A stretch of DNA of 64,000 bases, from positions 82,145 to 146,144 of the forward strand of contig NZ_MAJS01000006.1 of assembly GCF_001690985.1 (NCBI RefSeq), in the 5' to 3' direction. This document shows positions 28,405-37,974 of this stretch, in pieces; position 1 is the stretch's first letter; the number at the start of each line of letters is the position of its first letter. The notes under the pieces are model-generated. The model saw only the letters and a list, made by a program, of their open reading frames with translations. It searched no databases and was not told the DNA's origin. The DNA is from Aliivibrio sp. 1S175 (GTDB taxonomy: Bacteria > Pseudomonadota > Gammaproteobacteria > Enterobacterales > Vibrionaceae). The position numbers were made by a program, and so were the translations under genes.

Positions 28405-28609
28405 TTTAACTCCTAACTTGTTTATGAAGTTTAGCTTTTTTTAATACACAGAAGTATAGAAGAGAATACCCCAATATTGTCAGTAAAAAGTAAAAAACAC
28501 TGTCCAATTACTGTTGTCTTATAAATTAGAATACAAAATGAGAAGGGGATCTTAGTTTTTATGCGGAAGAATATTGGGAGGTTCTATAATTGAGTACACC
28601 AGATAGATT

Positions 28610-28640
28610 AAAGCCCCGATACTGGTAATATCAGGGCTTT
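28610..28640 (-). terminator. Probable terminator of rplY
   Basis: AAAGCCC...GATA pairs with TATC...GGGCTTT around one mismatch, with a seven-base loop, 68 bases after the rplY stop. The T tract is poor, so termination may be weak. The rest of the 303-base hslJ-rplY gap (28405-28707) holds nothing else I recognise. Confidence 0.4.
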
Positions 28641-28707
28641 AAAGGGGTTGTTATTTCAATTGGTAAGAAAGAAATAACATAATGCAAAAAAGTAAAACAG
28701 ACTCGAA

Positions 28708-28986
28708 TTAGATGCGGATGAAGTCCATGTGCTCAACTTTAGGCTTAAACGCGTGACGTTGAACGTCTTGCGGTTTAACCTTAACAGTAGCGCCATCGAT
28801 TACTAGCTCAATTGCTTCGTAAAATTCAGGCTTATCCATTTGGTTGATGATATCACTGTGGATTAGTTCGATTGATACTGGAGCTTCTGTGCCACCGTAA
28901 ACGATTGCAGGGAATTTACCAGCGTGACGAAGGCGGCGGCTCGCACCCTTACCTTGTTCAGTACGTACTACTGCTTCAAATTTCAT
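28708..28986 (-). CDS. rplY: 50S ribosomal protein L25
   Basis: A 92-residue single-domain L25 ([19 protein letters not shown] at the N-terminus), the short form lacking a CTC domain, which binds 5S rRNA. I place the start at 28986, where the protein aligns with known L25 and a GAG-rich tract lies upstream; the frame stays open 13 codons further but those residues are unlike L25. It is divergent from the cytochrome gene. Confidence 0.95.
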   Translation of the reverse strand: MKFEAVVRTEQGKGASRRLRHAGKFPAIVYGGTEAPVSIELIHSDIINQMDKPEFYEAIELVIDGATVKVKPQDVQRHAFKPKVEHMDFIRI

Positions 28987-29210
28987 AGTCTTTACTCTCA
29001 AAATAGTAAAATAAAAAAATGCCATTAAGCTTAGCGACCTAACTTAACAGACTTTTCGTTTCGAAAAACGAGCGCGAATAGTACCATTCGATTATTTATC
29101 TAACAACCTATTTTCGTGTGTTTTTACGAGGTTTTTGTTAATGTGAAAAAACTATCGTAAAATTAAAACGATGAAAGCATAAACAATAAAATAACTGCAT
29201 GGAGGCAAGT

Positions 29211-29636
29211 ATGAAAAAAATAGGAATAGTGGCGTTATTTTCTGTTTCAGTCATTGCGGCAGATTACTCTACGGAGATTAAATCTCGTCAAAATAATTTT
29301 CAGCATCTTGATGCAACCGCTGATTTGTTAGATGACGCGTTTGATGAAGAGACGTTAGATTGGGATAAAATTATGCCGTTAGCGCAAAGTGCGCATTTAA
29401 CGGTTGAAGAACAAAAGACGTTATTCCCAGAAGGCAGTGCAGACAATAGCCGGGCACGCACCAAGATCTGGGATCAAAAAGCAGAGTTTGAAGGCAAGTT
29501 TGATACGCTATCGCAGCAATTTATGTTAATCAGCGAAGCCGCAGTAGAACAAGATGAAGTAGCCGCACGAGCCGCACTTGATAAAGCTTTTTCGCAGTGC
29601 CGCTCTTGTCACATGAATTATCGTTCGCTGTGGTAA
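29211..29636 (+). CDS. Class II cytochrome c (cytochrome c' family)
   Basis: A 141-residue periplasmic haem protein. A signal peptide covers about 1-19; the helical body ends in the haem-attachment motif CRSCH at 130-134, close to the C-terminus as in cytochromes c'. The ATG at 29211 is chosen because GGAGG lies exactly before it; an ATG at 29199 would overlap that ribosome-binding site. Such proteins bind NO or take part in electron transfer; the natural role here is unknown. Confidence 0.87.
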   Translation: MKKIGIVALFSVSVIAADYSTEIKSRQNNFQHLDATADLLDDAFDEETLDWDKIMPLAQSAHLTVEEQKTLFPEGSADNSRARTKIWDQKAEFEGKFDTLSQQFMLISEAAVEQDEVAARAALDKAFSQCRSCHMNYRSLW

Positions 29637-29666
29637 TTTCCTAGATAATACCAATCATAATTCAAA

Positions 29667-31391
29667 TTACTCTTCAAAGATCTTATCGCGAATAGACCAA
29701 AACTTACCTTGTTTACGAGCAATCACAAAACTCGGTGGACGAAAACGGTGTTGGTTATTCGCGATTTTAATTGCGGTTGTTTCTTCAAATGGACGATGTC
29801 TATCCACCAAATGAGGGCGAACAAAGTTATTTAAAAAGAGCTGCTTTTGTTTCTTTGTCACCATTTGCCACACTTCGTGTAACTCAGAATCATCATCGCC
29901 TATATAGGTTACTTTAATTTGTGGCTTATCGAATTGATTTTTTCCTGCTGTAAGCGTTAAATCAATACAGTTGAGAATACGAGCGTCTTTTAATTTGAGC
30001 GCTTCTTTTAGCTTTTTATCTGGATCAACTAAGATCGCATCACACTCATGACAGATACGTGCAGCAATATCATTATCTGCGCCACACTCGTTACAATATT
30101 TGGCTCTAAAGCGATAACCACACTCTTCACGAATGCCTTCATCATCTTCAAAATAGCCCTGACAACGACGACCAAAATGCTCAAGTAAAAAGCCATTACT
30201 GTCTAATTTACCCCAGAAGTTATTATTAAAACCGCAAGCAGGGCAGGGAATAGTAATGATTTCGCTGTTACTGTCAGGTTTAGGATCACCCACTTCAGGT
30301 TGATAGAGATCGTAGCAATTGCCTGCGTAATCCAAAATGGTACATTCCGTTTTCCCTTCCGCTAAACGTAGCCCTCGCCCAATAATTTGTTGATACAAAC
30401 TGACCGATTCTGTTGGACGTAAAATAGCAATCAGATCAACATGAGGCGCATCAAATCCCGTAGTTAACACTGACACATTAACTAAAAACTTGGTTTGTTG
30501 TTTCTTGAAGCGTTGAATAATAGCATCACGTTCAATCACTTTGGTATCGCCAACCACTAACTCAGATTGCTCTGGTGGCAGTAATGACAATACCTCTTGA
30601 GCATGACGAACCGTGGCAGCAAAGATCATCACGCCTTTTCTGTCTTTTGCGTACGCTACAATTTGCTGAACAATTTGTGGCGTAGCACGTTTAGATTCTT
30701 CAATCACCAAATCCAATTCAGATTCTTTGTATTTACCTGTAGAAGCGGGTTTTAATTGCGAGAAGTCATAACTCAATACCGGAGCATCTAGCAGCTTTGC
30801 AGGGGTTAAAAAGCCCTCATCCAATAAATATTGAATAGGCAACTCAAAAATGCAATCACGGAAAAAACGAGGTGTGTCAGTTTTGACTTGACCGCGAGTG
30901 TGGTACTGGTAAATCCAACCAATACCTAAACGATAAGGTGTCGCGGTTAAACCAAGCACCTTAATGCCTGAGTTTTGGGTTTGTAGATGTTCAATCACTT
31001 TACGGTAACTGGTGTCTTTGTTATCTGGCACTCGGTGGCATTCATCAATCACTAATAATGAAAACTGATCTTTAAATGAATCAAGATTTCTAACCACAGA
31101 TTGCACCGAGGCAAACACCACTTTTTTATCCGTTTCTTTACGGCCTAACCCTGCTGAAAATATAGAAGCCTCTTCACCATAGCCTTCGTATTTTTCATGG
31201 TTTTGTTCAACCAATTCTTTAACGTGAGCAAGTACCAATACACGACCTTTAGCAATACGAGCCAGTTCCGCAATCACCAAACTTTTTCCTGCACCAGTAG
31301 GTAGCACTAACACGGCCGGAGAGGCGTGCTTTCGGAAATAATGAATAACGGCTTTCACTGAATCTTGCTGATAAGGACGTAACGTATACAT
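29667..31391 (-). CDS. radD: RadD-like superfamily 2 DNA helicase
   Basis: A 574-residue DEAD/DEAH ATPase resembling RadD (YejH), which helps repair crossed or stalled replication structures. Walker A is PTGAGKS (31-37), Walker B is DECH (about 116-119), motif III GLTATPYR, and the helicase C-domain has GRGLRLAEGK. A cysteine-rich C-terminal region (CPACGFNNNF, CGADNDIAARICHECD) forms zinc ribbons. I choose ATG 31391, giving MYTLRPYQQ as in E. coli; a GTG four codons earlier is the alternative. It is convergent with the cytochrome gene. Confidence 0.92.
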   Translation of the reverse strand: MYTLRPYQQDSVKAVIHYFRKHASPAVLVLPTGAGKSLVIAELARIAKGRVLVLAHVKELVEQNHEKYEGYGEEASIFSAGLGRKETDKKVVFASVQSVVRNLDSFKDQFSLLVIDECHRVPDNKDTSYRKVIEHLQTQNSGIKVLGLTATPYRLGIGWIYQYHTRGQVKTDTPRFFRDCIFELPIQYLLDEGFLTPAKLLDAPVLSYDFSQLKPASTGKYKESELDLVIEESKRATPQIVQQIVAYAKDRKGVMIFAATVRHAQEVLSLLPPEQSELVVGDTKVIERDAIIQRFKKQQTKFLVNVSVLTTGFDAPHVDLIAILRPTESVSLYQQIIGRGLRLAEGKTECTILDYAGNCYDLYQPEVGDPKPDSNSEIITIPCPACGFNNNFWGKLDSNGFLLEHFGRRCQGYFEDDEGIREECGYRFRAKYCNECGADNDIAARICHECDAILVDPDKKLKEALKLKDARILNCIDLTLTAGKNQFDKPQIKVTYIGDDDSELHEVWQMVTKKQKQLFLNNFVRPHLVDRHRPFEETTAIKIANNQHRFRPPSFVIARKQGKFWSIRDKIFEE

Positions 31392-31502
31392 GGATATAAA
31401 CACAGTGGTTGAGATAAGTGTGAATCATATCAGAATATAAAAGATTACTCTTCGTTTTCTTATTGCTAGTATTAAAAAAGAGAGAATGATTTAAGGATGA
31501 AC

Positions 31503-32762
31503 ATGATAATGACTCGAACGCTAATACTGCTATTTATTTCGTTGCTTTCGGGGTGCTCAAATTTCATGAACCTGTCGAATGAGATAGAGGCTATTAACTC
31601 TCTAACTAATCAATATACAGTCACTCTTTCTGAACCAGTCGTTGGTTCTGCCGTTATTATTGAGCAAATTACAGACATTAATGAGAGCGATATTGATGGT
31701 TATGATGCCATCATTGGTGGCTCTAGCATTGGGTTACAAATGTCGAATGAAATTCACTATTTACTGTTATTTGAAGATAAGAATAAGGATTTAACCTTAC
31801 AGCCAGATGAAGCATTTAGTGTGATTAAACTGGATAATTATCAGGATAAAGACACGATCCAAGTGACATTACGCATAAATGAAGAAGAGATCCCCCACGC
31901 TTTTGTGAACCGCTCTCTTACCTCACTACTTAATATTGAAATTAATTTGGTTGAAATAGGGACCGTCGTGAGTTTAACCGATCCTCCTTTTGCGAAAGAA
32001 AACGCAGAATTAGGAATGTGGCAACCACTGACGTTTATGCTGAACAATAATACGGGTCTGTATTTCTTATCTGAATATGATCCTAATAAAATTCCCATTC
32101 TTTTTGTGCATGGCATTAACTCAACAGCCGCTGATTTTACTCCTTTGATAGACAAAATAGATCACTCTAAATACCAAGTATGGGTGTTTAATTATCCGAC
32201 GGGTTTATCGCTCTCTTTGATATCGAAAGGGCTTGGCAATTTTCTATACACTATTACCAGTGATTATAATATTGAGCAAATGCACATTGTCGCGCACAGC
32301 ATGGGTGGGTTAGTCGTTGAAAACTATATTCAACAATGCAGTGTTGGGAATTTATGTAAATCAGTGAATAGTATAGCGACAATATCCTCCCCATTTGGTG
32401 GGGTGAGTTCAGCAAGGCAAGGTGTTGAGTATTCCCCTGTAGTGATGCCAGCATGGGTTGATTTGGATCCTGATGGTCAGTTTATCCGAACCCTTTTTAA
32501 TGATATTGGTAAGTATCAACCCCCTCACTTCTTATTATTTAGTTATAATTCTGGACAGTTATTTACGACAGGCAATAATGATGGCGTTATTGATTTATCA
32601 AGTCAGTTATCTCGGCCTGCTCAGTTACATGCAGAGCAAATTCGAGGGTATGATGAGAGTCATTTAAGTATTTTAGATAACGATGATCTATTTGAAGATT
32701 TATCGATTTTTTGGAAAAGTACTGAGCAGTCGCATCTTCAAGAGATAGAATTATATAATTAG
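31503..32762 (+). CDS. Lipoprotein alpha/beta-hydrolase (lipase-like)
   Basis: A 419-residue predicted lipoprotein (LLSGC, Cys18). The N-terminal 170 residues look like a beta-rich accessory domain. The hydrolase part starts near IPILFVHGINST, with the oxyanion HG and the nucleophile motif AHSMGG (Ser266), followed by candidate acid and histidine residues (NNDGVIDL, DESHLSIL). It resembles PGAP1-like or triacylglycerol-type lipases. ATG 31503 is preferred because AAGGA lies five bases before it; ATG 31497 overlaps that site. The gene precedes a phospholipase D-like lipoprotein by 27 bases, so both may act on envelope lipids. Confidence 0.8.
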   Translation: MIMTRTLILLFISLLSGCSNFMNLSNEIEAINSLTNQYTVTLSEPVVGSAVIIEQITDINESDIDGYDAIIGGSSIGLQMSNEIHYLLLFEDKNKDLTLQPDEAFSVIKLDNYQDKDTIQVTLRINEEEIPHAFVNRSLTSLLNIEINLVEIGTVVSLTDPPFAKENAELGMWQPLTFMLNNNTGLYFLSEYDPNKIPILFVHGINSTAADFTPLIDKIDHSKYQVWVFNYPTGLSLSLISKGLGNFLYTITSDYNIEQMHIVAHSMGGLVVENYIQQCSVGNLCKSVNSIATISSPFGGVSSARQGVEYSPVVMPAWVDLDPDGQFIRTLFNDIGKYQPPHFLLFSYNSGQLFTTGNNDGVIDLSSQLSRPAQLHAEQIRGYDESHLSILDNDDLFEDLSIFWKSTEQSHLQEIELYN

Positions 32763-32789
32763 TTAACATTAAAAAAGGAAGTTTAATCA

Positions 32790-34322
32790 ATGTCTGTGCT
32801 TCAACGCATTAATATCACGCTATTTTTTGTCGCTATTCTTTCAGGGTGTGGTTCACTTCCTGATAAGGTTGATCACGCTAATGAGCCAGTAGTTACGCCA
32901 TTAACAAGTACCTTATCTGAATTGAAAAACACCTCGTTACCTCAGAAATTAACACAAGAAACAAGCGCGATCCTGATACAAGATGCGGGGTGGGATGCTC
33001 TTGCTCAGCGATTAGCATTAATTGAAACCGCCGAACACACCATAGATATCCAATATTACATCTGGAACTCAGACGCATCAGGTCATTATCTTGCGAGTCG
33101 TTTATTAGCGGCAGCTGATCGAGGTGTAAAAGTTCGCGTTATGCTCGATGACATTAACTTAAACGAGCGTGAAGATCTTTTGATTGCGCTGAACTCACAT
33201 CCTCAAGTCGAGATCCGTGTATTTAACCCAATTCCAACTCGTCGTGGTGTTACTAAATGGGTGAACTTCTTAGGGGACTTTTCTCGCCTAAATCGCCGTA
33301 TGCACAATAAATCATTTACTGTTGATGGTGTTTTTTCGGTTGTCGGTGGACGCAATATTGGCGATGAATATTTTGATCTCTCTGATGACATTAATTTTCG
33401 TGACCGTGATGTGTTAGTCACAGGCTCTGTGGTAGCAGATATTCAAAGCAGTTTTATTCAATATTGGGACAGCACTTGGTCTTACCCGGTTGATTTATTG
33501 GGTGAGGCAACATCACCAGACCAACCCGTATTGGATGAGATAGCAGCGCCAATTTACACAAATTATCCAGCGTTACCTGAGGGCAATAAAATCGCACATC
33601 AATTCTTAAAAGACTTGATGAGTAAAATGACTTGGGTTAATGCGCGTTTTGTTTTTGATCGCCCAGTACCCGTTGATAAAAACAATACCAATGAACCGAA
33701 AGCTACCGCAAAAGAATTGGCCGAATTAGCTCGAGAATCGGATAAAGAGATCTTATTAGAATCGGCTTATTTAATATTTGATGACAACCAATTAGAAGAG
33801 TGGCAGGCGTTAAGTAATAATGGCGTTCAAATAAAAGCGCTAACTAACTCAATGGCCTCAAATGATCTGACGACCAATCACTCTGGTTATGCTGGTCGAC
33901 GTCAAGAGATGCTTGAACATGGCATTCAGTTATATGAATTAAAACCAGAAACAGGCTTATGTGAAGAGTCGACCCGTGACGTGTCTAAATGTGCCCCAAC
34001 ACTTGCTTATGGTCTTCATGCTAAGTCTGCCGTTTTTGATGACCGTATCGCGAGTATCGGCTCTTTTAACTTCAATTTACGATCAACTTATCTGAATACT
34101 GAGTCGATTTTAATCATTGAAAATCAAAAAATAGCAGAACGTCTTGCGAGCGATATAGAAAAAGCGATGGATGAAAAGAACAGTTGGCATTTAAAGCTGC
34201 AAGAGGGCGAAGTTCGTTGGTATTCTGGTGATAAAAGCTGGGAAGATGAGCCAGAAACAGGGCGATGGGAACGTTTTGAATCCCAATTTTTGCAGTTGCT
34301 GCCAATAGAGAAGTATCTGTGA
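32790..34322 (+). CDS. Phospholipase D-family lipoprotein
   Basis: A 510-residue lipoprotein (ILSGC, Cys20) with two HKD motifs: H172-K174-D179 in RMHNKSFTVDG and H410-K412-D417 in GLHAKSAVFDD. Two motifs in one chain make a complete active site, as in cardiolipin synthases (ClsC-type) and PLDs. Lipidation suggests an outer-membrane or periplasmic location. The HKD proteins of this type often act on phosphatidylglycerol or cardiolipin. AAGGAAG is well placed before the start. Probably one operon with the preceding lipase. Confidence 0.85.
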   Translation: MSVLQRINITLFFVAILSGCGSLPDKVDHANEPVVTPLTSTLSELKNTSLPQKLTQETSAILIQDAGWDALAQRLALIETAEHTIDIQYYIWNSDASGHYLASRLLAAADRGVKVRVMLDDINLNEREDLLIALNSHPQVEIRVFNPIPTRRGVTKWVNFLGDFSRLNRRMHNKSFTVDGVFSVVGGRNIGDEYFDLSDDINFRDRDVLVTGSVVADIQSSFIQYWDSTWSYPVDLLGEATSPDQPVLDEIAAPIYTNYPALPEGNKIAHQFLKDLMSKMTWVNARFVFDRPVPVDKNNTNEPKATAKELAELARESDKEILLESAYLIFDDNQLEEWQALSNNGVQIKALTNSMASNDLTTNHSGYAGRRQEMLEHGIQLYELKPETGLCEESTRDVSKCAPTLAYGLHAKSAVFDDRIASIGSFNFNLRSTYLNTESILIIENQKIAERLASDIEKAMDEKNSWHLKLQEGEVRWYSGDKSWEDEPETGRWERFESQFLQLLPIEKYL

Positions 34323-34413
34323 TGCGAATAATCTTAATGTGCTAAGTTGTGATTTAGCACTTACTACAAATTAAGCGATAGATGCCTTATTAAACATTCA
34401 ATTGCTCACATAG

Positions 34414-34446
34414 AAAAAGGATTGGTATTTCTACCAATCCTTTTTT
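34414..34446. terminator. Bidirectional terminator
   Basis: A perfect 9-bp stem (GGATTGGTA / TACCAATCC, loop TTTC) is flanked by five A and six T. It ends the PLD gene and the convergent VOC gene. Confidence 0.9.
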
Positions 34447-34470
34447 AATGCCGCTTTTACTAGAGTTCGA

Positions 34471-34956
34471 TTACTCGTAATCGGCAGTGTATGTTTCTTT
34501 ATATGTATGAGAATAAAGCTCAAATAAGTTACCAAACGGGTCTTCTAGGTAAACCATTTGGCTTGTATTGTTATCATCTTCTGGGTGGTAACGCATGATA
34601 TCCATACGTACCTTGCCACCAAATTCTTCTGTGCGCTTAATTACACCATGAAAGTCATCGGTTTGAAGACAAAAATGGAAGATACCAATGCGAGAGAAAT
34701 CAACTTCGTGGCGCTCTTGACGCTCTTTCATTTCAAATAATTCAAAGCCAATGCCATCTTTAGTTAATAAATGCGCAATGTTAAAACCTTTAAAGCCTTC
34801 ACCAAAAACAGCAATACACATACGGCCAATTGCGGTTTCACGTTCCTCTGTCACTTTTGTATTGCCCATTACAATCTCAAGGCCTAACGCTTTAGTGTAG
34901 AACTCAACAGCTTTATCCATGTTGCCAACCATGATACCAACGTGATTCATTTTCAT
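34471..34956 (-). CDS. VOC/glyoxalase family protein
   Basis: A 161-residue protein of the glyoxalase/bleomycin-resistance superfamily. MNHVGIMVGNMDKAVEFYTKALG is the first beta-alpha-beta-beta-beta unit with its metal-ligand histidine; HFCLQTDD and LEDPFGNLFELYS give the second half and its glutamate. It may be a dioxygenase, epimerase or lyase; the sequence does not decide. I choose ATG 34956, six bases after GGAG. The frame stays open to a TTG four codons upstream. Confidence 0.8.
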   Translation of the reverse strand: MKMNHVGIMVGNMDKAVEFYTKALGLEIVMGNTKVTEERETAIGRMCIAVFGEGFKGFNIAHLLTKDGIGFELFEMKERQERHEVDFSRIGIFHFCLQTDDFHGVIKRTEEFGGKVRMDIMRYHPEDDNNTSQMVYLEDPFGNLFELYSHTYKETYTADYE

Positions 34957-35243
34957 AATGCGCTCCAAATAAGTTTTAATAATTCGTTATGTTGTTTCGA
35001 TGTAAGAGAGTATAGGTAAGAATTTTGATTACGTGAAATTATCAAATTTTATTAAAATAATAATATTTTGTTATTGATATAAGAAAGGTAATAATAATTT
35101 TTATGGTTAACTTTTGATTTGAATTGAGAATTCATCGCTTACTTAGCGATTAAACAATGCCGTCTTTTTATAAAGCTTAAGAGGTTCCTATTTTTTAAAC
35201 GCTTGCCAACGTTATTCTTCTAATATAATATCTCACCATAATT

Positions 35244-35261
35244 ACCGACCGGATAGTCGGT
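35244..35261. promoter_or_regulatory. TetR-type operator upstream of the TetR gene
   Basis: ACCGAC and GTCGGT are spaced by six bases, 23 bases before the TetR start. This is the classic half-site of TetR/AcrR repressors, so autoregulation is likely. The rest of the 328-base gap (34957-35284) is AT-rich, without another clear site. Confidence 0.65.
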
Positions 35262-35284
35262 TTGTTAATTAAAAGGGCATTGTC

Positions 35285-35851
35285 ATGGACAAAAAACAAC
35301 AAACAATAAAAGCAGCAATTGAGCTGTTTGCAGTGCAAGGTTATGAGAAAACCTCTATTGCACAAATTTGTGAGGCTGCAAAAGTATCAAAGGGTTTGGT
35401 GTTTCATCATTTTAAAAATAAAGATGATCTACTAAAAGCTGTTTTTGTTCGTATGGCAGAGATCATTAGTGACGTTGATGAAAATGCAAGTTCGCTTAGT
35501 GAAGAGGCGTCGGTAAAAGAGAAGTTTATTAATCTGTTAGAACACATCTTTTTATCAATGACAAACCCAGAGCAAAAATTATTTTATCAGTTTGACTATC
35601 AGGTGAAATGTCAGCCATCAATGAGGTTGATTCTGAAAGATTCATTAGACGAGCGTTATAAATTAATGATGGCATCTTTTGATGGGATTTTGTGCGATAT
35701 ACCTAACGCTAATCACTTTGTTGATAGTCATATGCTCATTGCAGAAATAGACGGTATTGCACTTAACTATTTGTTCTCAGATGAAGACTACCCATTACTG
35801 CAAATTAAAGAACGCTTTATCAAAAAATATCAGTTATTACTCGATTTATAA
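35285..35851 (+). CDS. TetR-family transcriptional regulator
   Basis: A 188-residue repressor. The N-terminal HTH (AAIELFAVQGYEKTSIAQICEAAKVSKGLVFHHFKNKDDLL, about 10-50, described here by its ends only: starts AAIELF, ends KDDLL) is typical. The ligand domain is unassigned. An ACCGAC/GTCGGT operator lies just upstream. The acetyltransferase gene 100 bases downstream may be a second target, but I see no copy of the operator before it. Confidence 0.9.
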   Translation: MDKKQQTIKAAIELFAVQGYEKTSIAQICEAAKVSKGLVFHHFKNKDDLLKAVFVRMAEIISDVDENASSLSEEASVKEKFINLLEHIFLSMTNPEQKLFYQFDYQVKCQPSMRLILKDSLDERYKLMMASFDGILCDIPNANHFVDSHMLIAEIDGIALNYLFSDEDYPLLQIKERFIKKYQLLLDL

Positions 35852-35951
35852 CTGTTTTTAGAAAATTAACCATTGGCCGTGGTGTTTCTGGTTAACGAAT
35901 AATAGTAGCAATACTCTATCTTAATAAAGATACAATTAAGGATTTATAAAA

Positions 35952-36458
35952 ATGAAAACACCTTATCAAATTCAATACGACACTTTCGCAGCAGCAGGTG
36001 GTATTTATGATGAAAGACACGCAAAACTGTATGCTGAATTTGCAGATAACCTAATTGAAGACGGTAGCTTCTCTATCGTTTATGAAGGCGTCGCACATGC
36101 GTGTTATACACCTATTACTATAGATGCAGCACCACATTTAAAATGTTATGTAGTGGCTCCTTTAGCCGTATTACCAGGCTACCAACGCCAAGGCTACGCA
36201 ACGAGATTAATGGAAGAGGCTGAAAAGCAGTTAGCACCAGATGTAGTGTTTATTATGGGTGAAGTCCATCATTACGCGAAACGTTACAATACACCTCATA
36301 AAGTAGGACTTCCTGTGGAATCGTTAGCACCATTAGACAATTGGTTCGCGTTAGCGCTGACAGAAGGCGCATTAGACGGTGTGGGAGAGTCGACATCAAG
36401 TATTACTGGTCCTTATTCAGAACCACTAATATGGAGTCATCCTTCCGAGCAAGTATAA
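35952..36458 (+). CDS. GNAT-family N-acetyltransferase
   Basis: A 168-residue GNAT protein. The acetyl-CoA loop is GYQRQGYATRLM, about residues 76-87, preceded by the beta-strand VAPLAVLP. The C-terminal part (residues 110-168) is not informative about substrate. AAGGAT before the ATG is a good ribosome-binding site. It follows the TetR gene on the same strand and ends at a terminator. Confidence 0.85.
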   Translation: MKTPYQIQYDTFAAAGGIYDERHAKLYAEFADNLIEDGSFSIVYEGVAHACYTPITIDAAPHLKCYVVAPLAVLPGYQRQGYATRLMEEAEKQLAPDVVFIMGEVHHYAKRYNTPHKVGLPVESLAPLDNWFALALTEGALDGVGESTSSITGPYSEPLIWSHPSEQV

Positions 36459-36460
36459 TT

Positions 36461-36490
36461 AATTGGGACGCTAAGCGTTCCAATTTTTTC
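36461..36490 (+). terminator. Terminator after the GNAT gene
   Basis: An 11-bp stem (AATTGGGACGC / GCGTTCCAATT, one G-U pair) with loop TAA is followed by a T tract. Confidence 0.8.
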
Positions 36491-36625
36491 AGTTGTGGCG
36501 AATAGAAAATTATCTTTAAACATGAGTTATATATGGGATCTTAGAATACGAAATAATTATTGGCATATGCTAATAATGTGGCGTTATAGTTTATCCATGA
36601 AATTAACGAACGTTACAGGTGGATA

Positions 36626-37024
36626 ATGTCACTCTCTATACCTAAGGATCATCAACAATGTTGTGTCTGCCAGCATGCCTTTTTTTCTGAACAGCCGATA
36701 ATTTTTCAAGTGAGTAATGACCAACAAATATATGCCGAGATCATACCAACAGAAAAAGTTGAGGGTTACGACGGTGTTATGCAAGGAGGGTTAATTACAG
36801 CATTGCATGACAGTGCGATGTTGCATTGTTTATATAGCCATGAAATTCATGCAATGACGGTTAGTTTGTCTACTCGTTTTCACCGACCAATAAAACTGGG
36901 AGTGAAGGTTGAAGTTCATGCGGAATGGGTAAGTAGCAGACGTAATTTACATGTATTACAAAGCAAAATTACACAAGAAGGTCACGTCTGTTCATCGGCA
37001 AAAAGTCAATTTATGGATGGTTAA
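36626..37024 (+). CDS. PaaI-like hotdog thioesterase
   Basis: A 132-residue protein of the PaaI/YbgC superfamily. GYDGVMQGGLITALHDSAMLHC (starts GYDGV, ends AMLHC) carries the HGG-like turn and the acidic residue of the hotdog active site. A Cys pair near the N-terminus (CCVC) may bind metal or be incidental. Acyl-CoA substrate is not predictable. It stands alone and is convergent with the CAT gene. Confidence 0.75.
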   Translation: MSLSIPKDHQQCCVCQHAFFSEQPIIFQVSNDQQIYAEIIPTEKVEGYDGVMQGGLITALHDSAMLHCLYSHEIHAMTVSLSTRFHRPIKLGVKVEVHAEWVSSRRNLHVLQSKITQEGHVCSSAKSQFMDG

Positions 37025-37050
37025 GATCGTCAATAGAATCGAATCCTTAA

Positions 37051-37129
37051 ATATCCCCAGCAAGGGATAATGAACTCGATATCCCTTCAAGAGGATATTA
37101 TTTAAGATGAGCGCACTACCGCTCATCTT
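37051..37129. repeat. Nested inverted repeats between convergent genes
   Basis: Three stems occur in 80 bases: ATATCC/GGATAT (37051 with 37093), AAGGGATA/TATCCCTT (37062 with 37080) and a perfect 10-bp AAGATGAGCG/CGCTCATCTT (37104 with 37120). The last probably terminates transcripts from both sides, although neither side has a strong T tract. Confidence 0.5.
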
Positions 37130-37145
37130 AGTTGAGGTATAAACC

Positions 37146-37808
37146 TTATTTAGCTTGTTCAAGCTGTGATGGATTATCAAACATCGCTTGTAATACCTGT
37201 ATGAATTGCCCCACGTGTAAACCATCCATCAAACCATGATGCACTTCAACAGACAGTGGCATACGCCATTGATCACCGTGTTGAACCAATTTCCCAAAGG
37301 CCATTTTTGGCACACTGTCAGGGAAGTTAACGTCTCTAGCATGAGTCATACTAGTGAAATCGACCCATGGCAATACGGTTAAATGAATCGTGTTCTGCTT
37401 CATTTCTTGGCCAATGAACTGCTCAACAATAAAGGGCGTATTCTTAATCCGAGTTTCAGCGTTGGTGGCACTGATTGTAAAATTAGAAAACGTAGGCTCA
37501 TGGTCTAAATCGCAAAAACGCACCGTATCATCATCGGCGAGTAGCGCCACACTGACACACATAGGCGAGTAAATGCGGACTTCTTCACCCATAAGGCGAT
37601 AGCTCATCGGTTCACATTTATTTAGCGCTTGCTGAGTTAGGTAAAGATAAGCGTGGAAGAAACGGTGATTGTGCTGCTTACAATATTGGTGCAGGGCGGT
37701 TACGTCGATATTGGAACAGATGTTATACCAAGGGTGACTAAAACCTTGATAAAATTTCAAGTGTTGAGCTCGTGCCCATTGACTGACATCTAGCACTTCA
37801 TACGCCAT
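37146..37808 (-). CDS. Chloramphenicol acetyltransferase-like enzyme (type A)
   Basis: A 220-residue protein covering the full CAT trimer subunit. Near the C-terminus VEVHHGLMDGLHVG holds the catalytic histidine and aspartate of the HHxxxDG motif; the N-terminal WARAQHLKFYQGFSHPWYNI is also family-like. Chromosomal CAT-A homologues occur widely in Vibrionaceae and do not always confer resistance. There are no integron or transposon signals around it, so it looks resident. Activity on chloramphenicol is plausible but untested. Confidence 0.85.
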   Translation of the reverse strand: MAYEVLDVSQWARAQHLKFYQGFSHPWYNICSNIDVTALHQYCKQHNHRFFHAYLYLTQQALNKCEPMSYRLMGEEVRIYSPMCVSVALLADDDTVRFCDLDHEPTFSNFTISATNAETRIKNTPFIVEQFIGQEMKQNTIHLTVLPWVDFTSMTHARDVNFPDSVPKMAFGKLVQHGDQWRMPLSVEVHHGLMDGLHVGQFIQVLQAMFDNPSQLEQAK

Positions 37809-37974
37809 TTGATTTCCCTATAGAGTTCACTGATTTTCGTTGGGCTGATTCTATATACCTAATCGACTTTAAGATATATTTGAATGTAGAAAAGCACCGA
37901 GAAACGGTACAATGCCTGAGTTGCGAGATCGCAGCATAGAGACTCATTCACATAAAACAGTAAAGTAGCCCTAT

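Noticed and set aside
29199-29636. Earlier start (29199) for the cytochrome gene
   Set aside because: It overlaps the GGAGG that clearly serves the ATG at 29211.
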